19,431 nucleotides of DNA from Nitrospirota bacterium (lineage in GTDB: Bacteria; Nitrospirota; Thermodesulfovibrionia; Thermodesulfovibrionales; SM23-35): contig JACRGU010000057.1 in assembly GCA_016212245.1 (NCBI GenBank), positions 1 through 19,431 of the forward strand. The letters run 5' to 3'. The position numbers were made by a program, and so were the translations under genes. Position 1 is the stretch's first letter; each line of letters begins with the position of its first letter. The notes under the pieces were generated by a model, which saw nothing but the letters and a program-made list of their open reading frames with translations, had not been told where the DNA came from and did not search any database. This document shows positions 13,290-19,406 of this stretch, piece after piece.

Positions 13290-13771
13290 AAGTTGTTTGT
13301 GATTCTACCGCCCTTATCGGTCTCGCCAAGATCAGAAAAATTGAGCTTCTAAAACAGATTTACAGAGAAGTCTTTATACCTGATGCAGTTTTCAATGAAG
13401 TTGTCAGTAAAGGCAAGGGAAGACCTGGAGTAAAAGAAATATCTAATGCTGAGTGGATTAAGAAAGAGTCAATTAAAGATAAACGAACCGTTGAAATGTT
13501 TATTGCTGAAATTGGACAAGGGGAAGCAGAGGTTTTGGTACTTGGAAAGGAATTAAATGCTGACTGGCTTATCATTGATGATGAAAGAGCCAGGACCGCT
13601 GCAGCCTCTGCAGGATTCAATATAATAGGACTTGCAGGTATCTTGTTATTAGCAAAACAGCTCAAACTAATCCCTTCAGTCAGACCCCTTCTTGATGACC
13701 TCAAAAATAAAAATTTCAGGCTAAGCGACAAAATCTATAGGGAAGTCCTCAAAAAGGCTGGAGAAAAATAA
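13286..13771 (+). CDS. PIN-domain toxin, DUF3368 family
   Basis: Predicted metal-dependent ribonuclease toxin of 161 aa. The PIN acidic residues are visible: D6 in VVCDSTALIGLAKI, E80/E82 in GQGEAEVL, and D98/D99 in WLIIDDERAR, followed by the family's GLAGILLLAKQLKLIP and a C-terminal LLDDLKNKNFRLSDKIYREVLKKAGE. The start is TTG at 13286, overlapping the antitoxin stop (TTGA). The next residues KVVCDSTALI are the family's normal N-terminus, so the rare start is credible and may keep toxin levels below antitoxin. It is intact by length. RNA target unknown. Confidence 0.87.
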   Translation: MKVVCDSTALIGLAKIRKIELLKQIYREVFIPDAVFNEVVSKGKGRPGVKEISNAEWIKKESIKDKRTVEMFIAEIGQGEAEVLVLGKELNADWLIIDDERARTAAASAGFNIIGLAGILLLAKQLKLIPSVRPLLDDLKNKNFRLSDKIYREVLKKAGEK

Positions 13772-13886
13772 GACGGGCATTTCCTTATATTAGGAATAAT
13801 TTTGTACCTTCACTCCCCCATATTTTCTTCCACCCTACAGGGAAGACAGCTTTAAGAAAGCCTCGGCCAAGCCCCCCGGTTAAAAA

Positions 13887-14132
13887 ATGGGAGTGAAAAG
13901 AAGCATCTGGTTCAGGATTATGGCTATTACCAGCCAGACAAAGATGTTTCTTGAGATCGGTGAATGCCTCATAAAGAAATGGAAAGAGGCAGGCCTGCTG
14001 AAGCCTTCTGCAATTAAACCTGCCATATCAACCATCGAGCAGAAACTGGTCTTGAAGAAACTGGGTGTACTCTCTACTGAAGACCTTGCCTCACTGAATA
14101 ATACCTTAAAAGAGCTTTTGTTTCTTGGATAA
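13887..14132 (+). pseudogene. C-terminal remnant of a MazF/PemK-family toxin
   Basis: From about residue 13 the 81-residue frame reads ITSQTKMFLEIGECLI, then KKWKEAGLLKPSAIKPAI and STIEQKLVLKKLG. That is the pattern of the last half of one MazF/PemK group (DWxxAGLLKPSxxKP...TIEQxLVxxxLG). The N-terminal half of the toxin (usual PFPFTD and RPALV strands) is absent here and in the 115 nt upstream, and no ribosome site precedes the ATG. The first 12 codons look like unrelated sequence joined to the remnant. No antitoxin gene accompanies it. I infer a 5'-truncated, dead toxin gene, a relic of a second toxin-antitoxin locus beside the UPF0175/DUF3368 pair. It could be expressed as a short protein, but nothing shows that. 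Confidence 0.55.
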
Positions 14133-14162
14133 AAGAAATTACCTCAAATAAAATTCCAGCTT

Positions 14163-14208
14163 CAAGCTCATGCCAGTCTACGATTCGTGGAGAGAGCAAG
14201 CTCATGCC
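14163..14208 (+). repeat. 12-bp direct repeat, CAAGCTCATGCC
   Basis: Exact copies at 14163-14174 and 14197-14208, with 22 nt between, in the gap between the MazF remnant and the orphan membrane protein. Purpose unknown; could mark an old insertion or deletion junction. Confidence 0.6.
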
Positions 14209-14280
14209 CTCCCTCCTCCATGTCAATCCCTTTCTAAAAAATAGATTTTCAATAGAAGTTAATGTATGATTATGTAAATT

Positions 14281-15210
14281 ATGGATGAAATGTTAAAGAA
14301 TATTGATGTTACTATAGTATTAACAATAATTTTTGGATTTTCCGCTGTAACATTCGGTGTAATTGCGATAATTCAAGCCCGTAGAGCACAAAAGTTTGCT
14401 AAACAAGTTGCAACTATCCAAGGAGCTTTTAAAAAACCAGATATTAAGATAATGCTCTATAATGAGGAAGATACCAAAAATATTATTTTGGCTTTTCCTA
14501 TTTCCAAGGATAGAGTTTTAGAAGTACCTTTGATGTTATCCATAAAAAATGATGGCGATAAAACAACAAAAAACGTAGAAGTGTTTCTTAAAATACCTAA
14601 GGAATTGCATTATAGTGGCTTCGGTAATCTTGATATTCAAGGAGCTAAAAAAATAAAAAAATTTGACGGAGAAGTTATCAGTGAGACCAATCACATTCAT
14701 ACTGTCGGTTTTAGTTTTGAAAATCTTAAGCCACAACAAACTTTAAAACTTAAAGATTATATAAGCATTAGATCGGATACATCCATTGAATCAGAAGTTG
14801 TTGCTACAACAAAAAATGGTAAAGACGTAAAAATAAAATATTCAGTTGACTATGCATATGTAATAGATTTCACAATTATGCAGGATGATTATGAGACGCT
14901 TACAAGAAGATTTAGTCTTTCAATTATTGATACCTCAGATATGGCTATAAAAGAGTATTTTGAGAGACGGAATAAAGTTGCGATAGAAAGATATAAAAAA
15001 GATAAAATGTCCTCGAAGAAAGAAATTGAAAAGTTTTATCTGATATTCTCTAAGCATGATAATTTTATTCAGGAATCAGCTGATCTTCCGATATATCAGG
15101 TGCAAGAAGACTCATTAACTGGCTGTAAAGGATTAGTTATAAAAGATATTTATTGTTATCATATTCCAGCTTTAGAAATAAAATGCCCTTTGATAAGTTC
15201 TTATAGTTAA
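14281..15210 (+). CDS. Orphan single-pass membrane protein
   Basis: I do not recognise this 309-residue protein. A hydrophobic segment at about 10-31 (TIVLTIIFGFSAVTFGVIAII) is followed by the basic QARRAQKFAKQ, so it is an N-terminal anchor with the rest probably in the cytoplasm. Residues about 50-190 look like a beta-rich domain: VPLMLSIKNDGDKTTKNVEVFLKIP is reminiscent of the CARDB/DUF-type beta-sandwich pattern 'xxNxGxxxxxxVxVxL'. A lysine-rich helical part (about 225-260) and a short C-terminal portion follow. It is much richer in AT than the neighbouring genes, with many AAA, ATA and TTT codons, suggesting recent acquisition. No ribosome site precedes the ATG. It stands alone, 70 nt before a decayed XRE remnant on the other strand. 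Membrane topology is supported; function is unknown. Confidence 0.7.
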   Translation: MDEMLKNIDVTIVLTIIFGFSAVTFGVIAIIQARRAQKFAKQVATIQGAFKKPDIKIMLYNEEDTKNIILAFPISKDRVLEVPLMLSIKNDGDKTTKNVEVFLKIPKELHYSGFGNLDIQGAKKIKKFDGEVISETNHIHTVGFSFENLKPQQTLKLKDYISIRSDTSIESEVVATTKNGKDVKIKYSVDYAYVIDFTIMQDDYETLTRRFSLSIIDTSDMAIKEYFERRNKVAIERYKKDKMSSKKEIEKFYLIFSKHDNFIQESADLPIYQVQEDSLTGCKGLVIKDIYCYHIPALEIKCPLISSYS

Positions 15211-15563
15211 TTTTCTTTATTGTTTATATACTTAATCTTTAAAAAATCCGATATCTTTTTTCTGTTCAATATTTGGCTTTACCCTACCTCTCAGCAAATC
15301 CATCAACTGCTCAGGGTTTCTATCCATCAACTTGCCTAATCTCCCATAACTGCCTCAATCTTCAGTCGAGTCCTTTGGACACTCGGCCAAGCTCCCGTTA
15401 ATCAAATTATGGTAGACTTATATGTAAACTTCGGTATACATTATCCAAGCAGCTATTAACCAAATAGGCGGAGGGACTATTTCCCATATTTATTTTAAGA
15501 AAGCAATGTAAACCAAAGGTGACTGCAAATGGGCATCCATCTGATACAGAAGGGGGCAGAAAG
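15211..15563. other. Gap with a regulator relic and weak promoter matches
   Basis: 353 nt without an intact gene. The left half holds a decayed XRE regulator fragment on the minus strand (15232-15384). The right half has only a weak promoter-like TAGACT (15413-15418), 16 nt, TATACA (15435-15440) that could serve the M23-like gene, and that gene's ribosome site at 15552-15556. I see no RNA gene. Confidence 0.5.
15232..15384 (-). pseudogene. Decayed copy of the XRE regulator, C-terminal part
   Basis: Minus-strand translation gives ECPKDSTED, an in-frame TGA (15357-15355), then SYGRLGKLMDRNPEQLMD, LLRGRVKPNIEQ and a stop at 15234-15232. This matches the C-terminal half of the intact regulator at 17276-17635 (FECPEDP, SYERLGELMGRDPEQLTD, WLSGRVKP), with the stop at the same relative place. 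Relative to the intact gene about 24 nt are missing next to the TGA. Homology ends abruptly at 15382-15384, inside an 11-bp word (CTCGGCCAAGC) that also occurs at 13862-13872. The DNA-binding half is gone. It is a relic of a paralogue or of a second acquisition. Confidence 0.8.
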
Positions 15564-16874
15564 ATGTTTATTAGACAGCAAATGATTTCTTTTTTAACAG
15601 CATTTATTATGGTCTTTGGATTTCTTGTCGCTATGGCTGATGCTGAGGCAGTAGATAATCCGGTTGTTACAAATGGCAAATTAGGTGAATTTAGACACGG
15701 GACATTCCCTTCACTTGGTGAGCGAACTCATGTCGGTGTTGACATAGTAGCCTCATGCGGAAGCGATATTTATGCCTTTGCAGATGGCCGAGTAAAGGAT
15801 GTCATCTCTAACAAAAATGATAAGAACTTTAAAGCCTTAGGCTATATGATATTGATTGAACATCCAGCATCACTTATCGGCAAAGCCTTTTATACACTTT
15901 ATCTTCACATGCAAGATCCCCCTACAGTAAAAATTGGTGATCAAGTTTACGGCAGTAAGACAATCATCGGAAAAGTAGGGGACACAGGCGCGGCTTATGG
16001 ATGTAATACACATTTTGAAATCAGATATTTTCCAGAGCGCCTGAGTAAATGGGGGAATATTTATGGTTCAGGAGATCAACGAGCATCTGAATATTTCAAG
16101 CAAAACTGGGAAGACCCGATTGCATTCTTTGAAAAGTATCCAACAGGAATTACGATCAACAAGTCAGCAAATGATCCAAAAAATGAAGATACTTCAAATA
16201 CAAAAATCGTGATGAGTAAAAAAATCCCTGTTCATATAGAAAACCTTGTTTTTAAAAAATCTAAATTTTCTGAGCCCATCTCTGAAACAATGCCGTGCGT
16301 AAATGTTCAAGATGAGGTTAAAGAAATGAAAAGAGAGGGAAGATGTATCATCCCCATTGTGTATATTGGTTCCTGTATAAAGGAAATAGACTATAGAGGA
16401 AGTCATTTGAGACTTTATCCTTGGCAAATTTTTTTAATAGAAAGTGGTCATGCAAGTGTTGAGAAGTTTAATGTAAAGTGCAGCAGAACTAATAGAGAAG
16501 AAGAATTTGAGTATTTCCATTATACCGATAAAATAAAACCTTACATTCTTAGAAGCGAACGCGCTTCTGGGGGCCTAGAGATTCTTCTTGCTTGGCGTAA
16601 GTTAAAGTCAATTGATTATACAAATCAATATGAAGGCACCCTATCAGGCACAAGAGCTAAAACACAATTTTATGCGATAACCTTTTCCTACGTCCTTGAA
16701 GAAAAACTACCAGGGCTCCCATATGTAGACAAAGTATTTCGTGGCAAAGCAAAAGCCTATTTTGACCCAGACGATGGACAATGGAAATTATGGTATGGTG
16801 GTATAAAATTAGAAGATCATGGTAGCAGGGAGTACAGAAATTTGATAGAGGAGCAATATAAGGAAGCACGATAA
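15564..16874 (+). CDS. Exported M23-like metallopeptidase domain protein
   Basis: A 436-residue exported protein. A signal peptide is clear (MFIRQQ, hydrophobic core 7-23, cleavage near ADAEA at 25-29). Residues about 35-165 form a lysostaphin-type M23 fold: zinc ligands H56 and D60 (THVGVD), FADGRVKDV, H115 (LYLHM), KVGDTGAAYG and H150 (THFEIR). M23 enzymes normally have HxH at the last site; here it is N148-T-H150, so the first histidine, thought to assist catalysis, is replaced. The enzyme may be weak, altered or only cell-wall binding. The C-terminal half (about 200-436) matches nothing I know. I chose the ATG at 15564 because GGGGG lies 7 nt upstream and the signal peptide starts there. 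It is followed 86 nt later by a tiny membrane protein. Confidence 0.8.
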   Translation: MFIRQQMISFLTAFIMVFGFLVAMADAEAVDNPVVTNGKLGEFRHGTFPSLGERTHVGVDIVASCGSDIYAFADGRVKDVISNKNDKNFKALGYMILIEHPASLIGKAFYTLYLHMQDPPTVKIGDQVYGSKTIIGKVGDTGAAYGCNTHFEIRYFPERLSKWGNIYGSGDQRASEYFKQNWEDPIAFFEKYPTGITINKSANDPKNEDTSNTKIVMSKKIPVHIENLVFKKSKFSEPISETMPCVNVQDEVKEMKREGRCIIPIVYIGSCIKEIDYRGSHLRLYPWQIFLIESGHASVEKFNVKCSRTNREEEFEYFHYTDKIKPYILRSERASGGLEILLAWRKLKSIDYTNQYEGTLSGTRAKTQFYAITFSYVLEEKLPGLPYVDKVFRGKAKAYFDPDDGQWKLWYGGIKLEDHGSREYRNLIEEQYKEAR

Positions 16875-16960
16875 ATCCACCGGCGAACTTCTTTTACATC
16901 AGGAATGTTGAACCAACCGCTAAGCGGTAGATACCTTTGCTTTTTGAAGGAGGTGAGGGT

Positions 16961-17161
16961 TTGGATATAAGGGTAAAAACCTTATTTTGGATAGTCGGGA
17001 TTGGTTTGATCGTGCTTGGGGGTTGTGCGGGGGTTGCGTTGTTCACCAAAGCACTCCGCCCAATCCAGAAAAATGACAGAAGCATCGCGACATTGTGGGG
17101 GTTGTTTATAATCGCCACTGGTGTAGGCATATTTTTGGTTGCAGTCGTGTGGAGTCAGTAA
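16961..17161 (+). CDS. Small two-helix membrane protein
   Basis: A 66-residue protein of unknown function with two hydrophobic segments (about 8-29 and 46-64), separated by the basic FTKALRPIQKNDRS. The start is TTG at 16961, set by an unusually strong ribosome site AAGGAGGTGA (16947-16956) with ideal spacing; a further-upstream TTG at 16937 would translate that site. The first segment ends LGGC, which resembles a lipobox, so the protein could instead be a lipoprotein with C22 as the first mature residue, though a second helix makes a plain membrane hairpin more likely. It lies 86 nt after the M23-like gene on the same strand and may share its transcript, with its product helping or limiting that exported protein. 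That link is inference. Confidence 0.65.
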   Translation: MDIRVKTLFWIVGIGLIVLGGCAGVALFTKALRPIQKNDRSIATLWGLFIIATGVGIFLVAVVWSQ

Positions 17162-17275
17162 ATAACGAGTTCTTTGAAACTGCACTAAATACAATATAAG
17201 GAGAGTTCATAATCGGGGAATCCTCTGATAATAAGAAGCTCTATTAGCTAATATAATGTATTGCGAGCTTTAACC

Positions 17276-17635
17276 TCATTGTTGAAGGAATTCCCGTATC
17301 ACTTTCGTGTTCTTTTTACATGGCTTTACCCTTCCACTCAACCAATCCGTCAACTGTTCAGGGTCTCTACCCATCAATTCACCTAAACGCTCATAAGATA
17401 ACCCCTTTACCAGCTTAAAATACCTCAGTTTCCCTATCGGATCCTCTGGACACTCAAAAGGCACATAGCCAAGAAGCTCTACAATCTTTGGGATATGGAT
17501 TAACTCCGGCTCCCTCCCATGTTCCCAGTTCCATATGGTTGACTCGGTAACACCTATCATCTTAGCTACCTCTATCTGAAACAATCCGAGGTCAAGGCGC
17601 CTCTTCCTGATGTGTTCACCGATGTTTTTAGGCAA
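17276..17635 (-). CDS. XRE-family helix-turn-helix regulator
   Basis: A 119-residue DNA-binding protein. The HTH_3 domain (about 5-58) reads IGEHIRKRRLDLGLFQIEVAKMIGVTESTIWNWEHGREPE, with a normal recognition helix (ESTIWNWE). The second half (about 60-119), DPIGKLRYFKLVKGLSYERLGELMGRDPEQL, also looks like a degenerate HTH of unclear role. The start is TTG, 9 nt after AAGGA (17649-17645); no ATG is available before the HTH. It is divergent from hypD, with 68 nt between, so its product could act on its own and the hypD promoter. A decayed copy of its C-terminal half lies at 15232-15384 in the same orientation, so two copies once flanked the M23-like gene and the small membrane protein. Confidence 0.85.
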   Translation of the reverse strand: MPKNIGEHIRKRRLDLGLFQIEVAKMIGVTESTIWNWEHGREPELIHIPKIVELLGYVPFECPEDPIGKLRYFKLVKGLSYERLGELMGRDPEQLTDWLSGRVKPCKKNTKVIREFLQQ

Positions 17636-17654
17636 AACTGGATATCCTTAAAGA

Positions 17655-17683
17655 TGGACGATAGGTACGGATAAGGTTATAAT
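17655..17683 (+). promoter_or_regulatory. Putative hypD promoter
   Basis: TGGACG (17655-17660, 4 of 6 to the -35 consensus), a 17-nt spacer and a perfect TATAAT (17678-17683). Transcription would start near 17690, just before the AGGAG ribosome site (17694-17698), giving a very short leader. It sits in the 68-nt gap shared with the divergent XRE regulator. Its presence suggests hypD is transcribed apart from hypF. Confidence 0.55.
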
Positions 17684-17703
17684 ATTTTTGTACAGGAGCG
17701 ACA

Positions 17704-18765
17704 TTGAGTTTATTGGTTGAAAAAATAGACAGCCTTGCAAATCAAATCGGCAGACCTGTTAAACTTATGGAGGTTTGCGGGACGCATACTGTAGCAATAT
17801 TCAGGCATGGCATAAGAGACCTTTTACCTGAAGATATAAGCCTTTTGAGCGGCCCTGGATGTCCTGTATGTGTGACTGCAATAAAGGATATAGAAACTGC
17901 TATTGCTATATCAAGACAGGATGGAGTTATCCTTATTACTTTTGGAGATATGATGAGGGTACCTGGAGGCCGGCAATCCCTTTATGATGTCAGGGCAGAG
18001 GGTGCCGATATCAGGATAGTTTATTCCCCTCTCGATGCCTTGAAGATTGCATCTGAGAATAAAGATAAAAAAGTTATATTCTTTGCAACAGGGTTTGAGA
18101 CAACAGCGCCGTCTGTTGCAGCAACAATCCTCGAAGCAGAAATAAGGGGCATCGAGAATTTCTATATCCACTCTGCACATAAACTTGTACCTCCTGCGCT
18201 CAATGCCCTGCTTGATTCAGACAGTGTTAATGTTGATGGATTTATATTACCAGGACATGTAAGCACAATCATAGGCAGCAGGCCATACGAATTCATTGCT
18301 ACGAAGTACAAAAAGGCTTCTGTTATTACAGGGTTTGATGCAGATGGTATCCTTCAGGGTATTATAATGTTGCTTGAACAGATTGCATCAGGAAGGGCAG
18401 ATGTTGAGATTCAATATAAAAGGGTTGTAAAAGAACATGGCAATCCAAAGGCTGTATCCCTCATAAATGAATACTTTGAGCCATGTAATGCATACTGGAG
18501 GGGTATTGGTTTGATACCAGAAAGCGGTCTCAAACTCAGAGATAAGTTTATGCAGAGGGATATCAAAAGCTATTTTGAACCCTCTGTGCCTGATTATCCG
18601 GAGCCAAAGGTATGTTCATGCGGTGAGGTGTTGAGGGGTATAAAGATCCCGACAGATTGTCTTCTCTTCGGAAAGGCATGTACCCCTGATAAACCTGTTG
18701 GGGCCTGCATGGTGAGCACCGAAGGCAGTTGTGCGGCATATTATAAATATGGGGTGAGCAGATAA
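17704..18765 (+). CDS. hypD: Hydrogenase maturation protein HypD
   Basis: Fe-S protein that, with HypC, holds the Fe(CN)2CO unit and takes cyanide ligands from HypE for [NiFe]-hydrogenase maturation. All hallmarks are seen: C25-GTHT, SGPGC53PVC56VT, TFGDMMRVPG, FFATGFETTAPSVA, HKLVPPAL, FILPGHVSTIIG, and a cysteine-rich C-terminus (CSCGEVLRGIKIPTDCLLFGKACTPDKPVGACMVSTEGSCAAYY read in two parts, about 300-348) that binds the [4Fe-4S] cluster. At 353 aa it is slightly short of the usual 360-375 but complete. The start is TTG, 5 nt after AGGAG. HypC normally lies just upstream and hypE downstream; neither is here. The stop codon falls inside a long inverted repeat. Confidence 0.96.
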   Translation: MSLLVEKIDSLANQIGRPVKLMEVCGTHTVAIFRHGIRDLLPEDISLLSGPGCPVCVTAIKDIETAIAISRQDGVILITFGDMMRVPGGRQSLYDVRAEGADIRIVYSPLDALKIASENKDKKVIFFATGFETTAPSVAATILEAEIRGIENFYIHSAHKLVPPALNALLDSDSVNVDGFILPGHVSTIIGSRPYEFIATKYKKASVITGFDADGILQGIIMLLEQIASGRADVEIQYKRVVKEHGNPKAVSLINEYFEPCNAYWRGIGLIPESGLKLRDKFMQRDIKSYFEPSVPDYPEPKVCSCGEVLRGIKIPTDCLLFGKACTPDKPVGACMVSTEGSCAAYYKYGVSR

Positions 18766-18826
18766 CGATTCCGTTGCAAAAGAAGCCTAAAAGGGTTTGG
18801 ATGTAAGTCTTTTGCAACGTGTTATC
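18761..18826. repeat. Inverted repeat spanning the hypD stop codon
   Basis: Perfect 11-bp arms CGTTGCAAAAG (18772-18782) and CTTTTGCAACG (18809-18819) are nested in outer arms GATAAC (18761-18766) and GTTATC (18821-18826), with unequal spacing between the two pairings. The 26-nt inner loop has no obvious gene. No T-run follows, so it does not fit a classical intrinsic terminator, but the RNA hairpin could protect the hypD 3' end. Confidence 0.75.
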
Positions 18827-18874
18827 TGACAGTGCGGGCAATCAATAATCAAATATATTTGAGTCGTTTTTCTC

Positions 18875-19132
18875 TTAAAGAGAATATACAGCCATAGGAA
18901 TTTTACTTTCTGCTTTTCTTCTACCACAAACACTTGATTCTATGGTCTTAAGGATACTGGCTGCATAATATTTAGTACCGCACTTTTTGCATACGCCAAC
19001 CGGCACATTCCTGATAAGAATATACTTATCTCCTACTTTTCTGGGCAGGTCTATTATTTTTTCAATAATTAGCCCATTGCAATATTCGCATTGCTCTCCA
19101 TCCCAAAATCCCAATTTAATACCCCCTTCCAT
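18875..19132 (-). CDS. YgiT-type zinc-finger antitoxin-like protein
   Basis: An 85-residue protein with the zinc part of MqsA/YgiT: CEYC (about 15-18) and CKKC (about 48-51), with the family's VPVGVCKKCGTKYY and a C-terminal helix. The DNA-binding HTH half of MqsA is absent, as in many short YgiT-type antitoxins. The ATG at 19132 lies 64 nt inside the preceding DUF4258 gene in another frame. A TTG at 19114, 7 nt after GGAAGGGGG (19130-19122), has a better ribosome site and would leave a 46-nt overlap; either start keeps the whole zinc domain. With DUF4258 it forms a recognisable type II toxin-antitoxin arrangement, toxin first. Confidence 0.8.
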   Translation of the reverse strand: MEGGIKLGFWDGEQCEYCNGLIIEKIIDLPRKVGDKYILIRNVPVGVCKKCGTKYYAASILKTIESSVCGRRKAESKIPMAVYSL

Positions 19133-19326
19133 TTGCCTTTTGGTTTGTCTTCATAAACAGTTATTACTCTTACTTTTCCAGTTCCTGTTATGCGGCATAC
19201 TATACCAATAGGCCGCCTATCTAAAGAAGCACCAACTATTTCATATTTGCCTTCTCTGGGCCAAGTTCTACGAATCTTACCATTTAAAATAGCATGTTCT
19301 GTTAGGTAAAATAGGTAGTGTAACAT
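19069..19326 (-). CDS. DUF4258-family toxin-like protein, possibly shortened
   Basis: An 85-residue protein whose core, LNGKIRRTWPREGKYEIVGASL then RRPIGIVCRITGTGKVRVITVYE, matches DUF4258, small MqsR/RelE-like proteins found beside YgiT-type zinc fingers. In the family the N-terminal YxLTxHA is followed by about 20 residues of helix (RMxxRGIxxxxV) before the NGKI strand. Here TEHA runs directly into ILNGKI, so that helix may be deleted and the toxin inactive. I chose the ATG at 19326 over a TTG at 19329; neither has a good ribosome site. The C-terminus (KWKGVLNWDFGMESN) runs on into the antitoxin gene in another frame, longer than usual. Confidence 0.65.
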   Translation of the reverse strand: MLHYLFYLTEHAILNGKIRRTWPREGKYEIVGASLDRRPIGIVCRITGTGKVRVITVYEDKPKGKWKGVLNWDFGMESNANIAMG

Positions 19327-19347
19327 CAATTATGCAAATACGAATTA

Positions 19348-19406
19348 GGGTATAATTCTCAATGGTTTAAATAAATCCCTAAAAGGGAGAAAGGAGAATT
19401 ATACCC
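19348..19406. promoter_or_regulatory. Nested inverted repeat at a divergent gene start
   Basis: Perfect 13-bp arms GGGTATAATTCTC (19348-19360) and GAGAATTATACCC (19394-19406) surround a smaller palindrome TCCCT-AAA-AGGGA (19376-19388). Each outer arm contains TATAAT, one per strand (19351-19356 plus; 19403-19398 minus), so it may be an operator over divergent promoters. The right arm abuts the ATG at 19407 and overlaps its AAGGAG ribosome site. It could instead be the end of a mobile element whose body lies beyond the window. Confidence 0.6.

Noticed and set aside
13772..13886. N-terminal half of the MazF remnant in another frame
   Set aside because: Reading all plus-strand frames gave no PFPFTD- or RPALV-like segment.
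16937..16960. TTG at 16937 as start of the small membrane protein
   Set aside because: It would translate the near-perfect AAGGAGGTGA ribosome site that serves the TTG at 16961.
17162..17275. Small gene after AAGGAG near 17200
   Set aside because: A ribosome-site-like AAGGAG occurs, but no ATG, GTG or TTG at proper spacing opens a meaningful frame.
18766..18874. A hypC or hypE gene after hypD
   Set aside because: Only an inverted repeat and a short spacer are present; no small frame with the HypC start (MCLxxP) or any HypE motif was found in the window.
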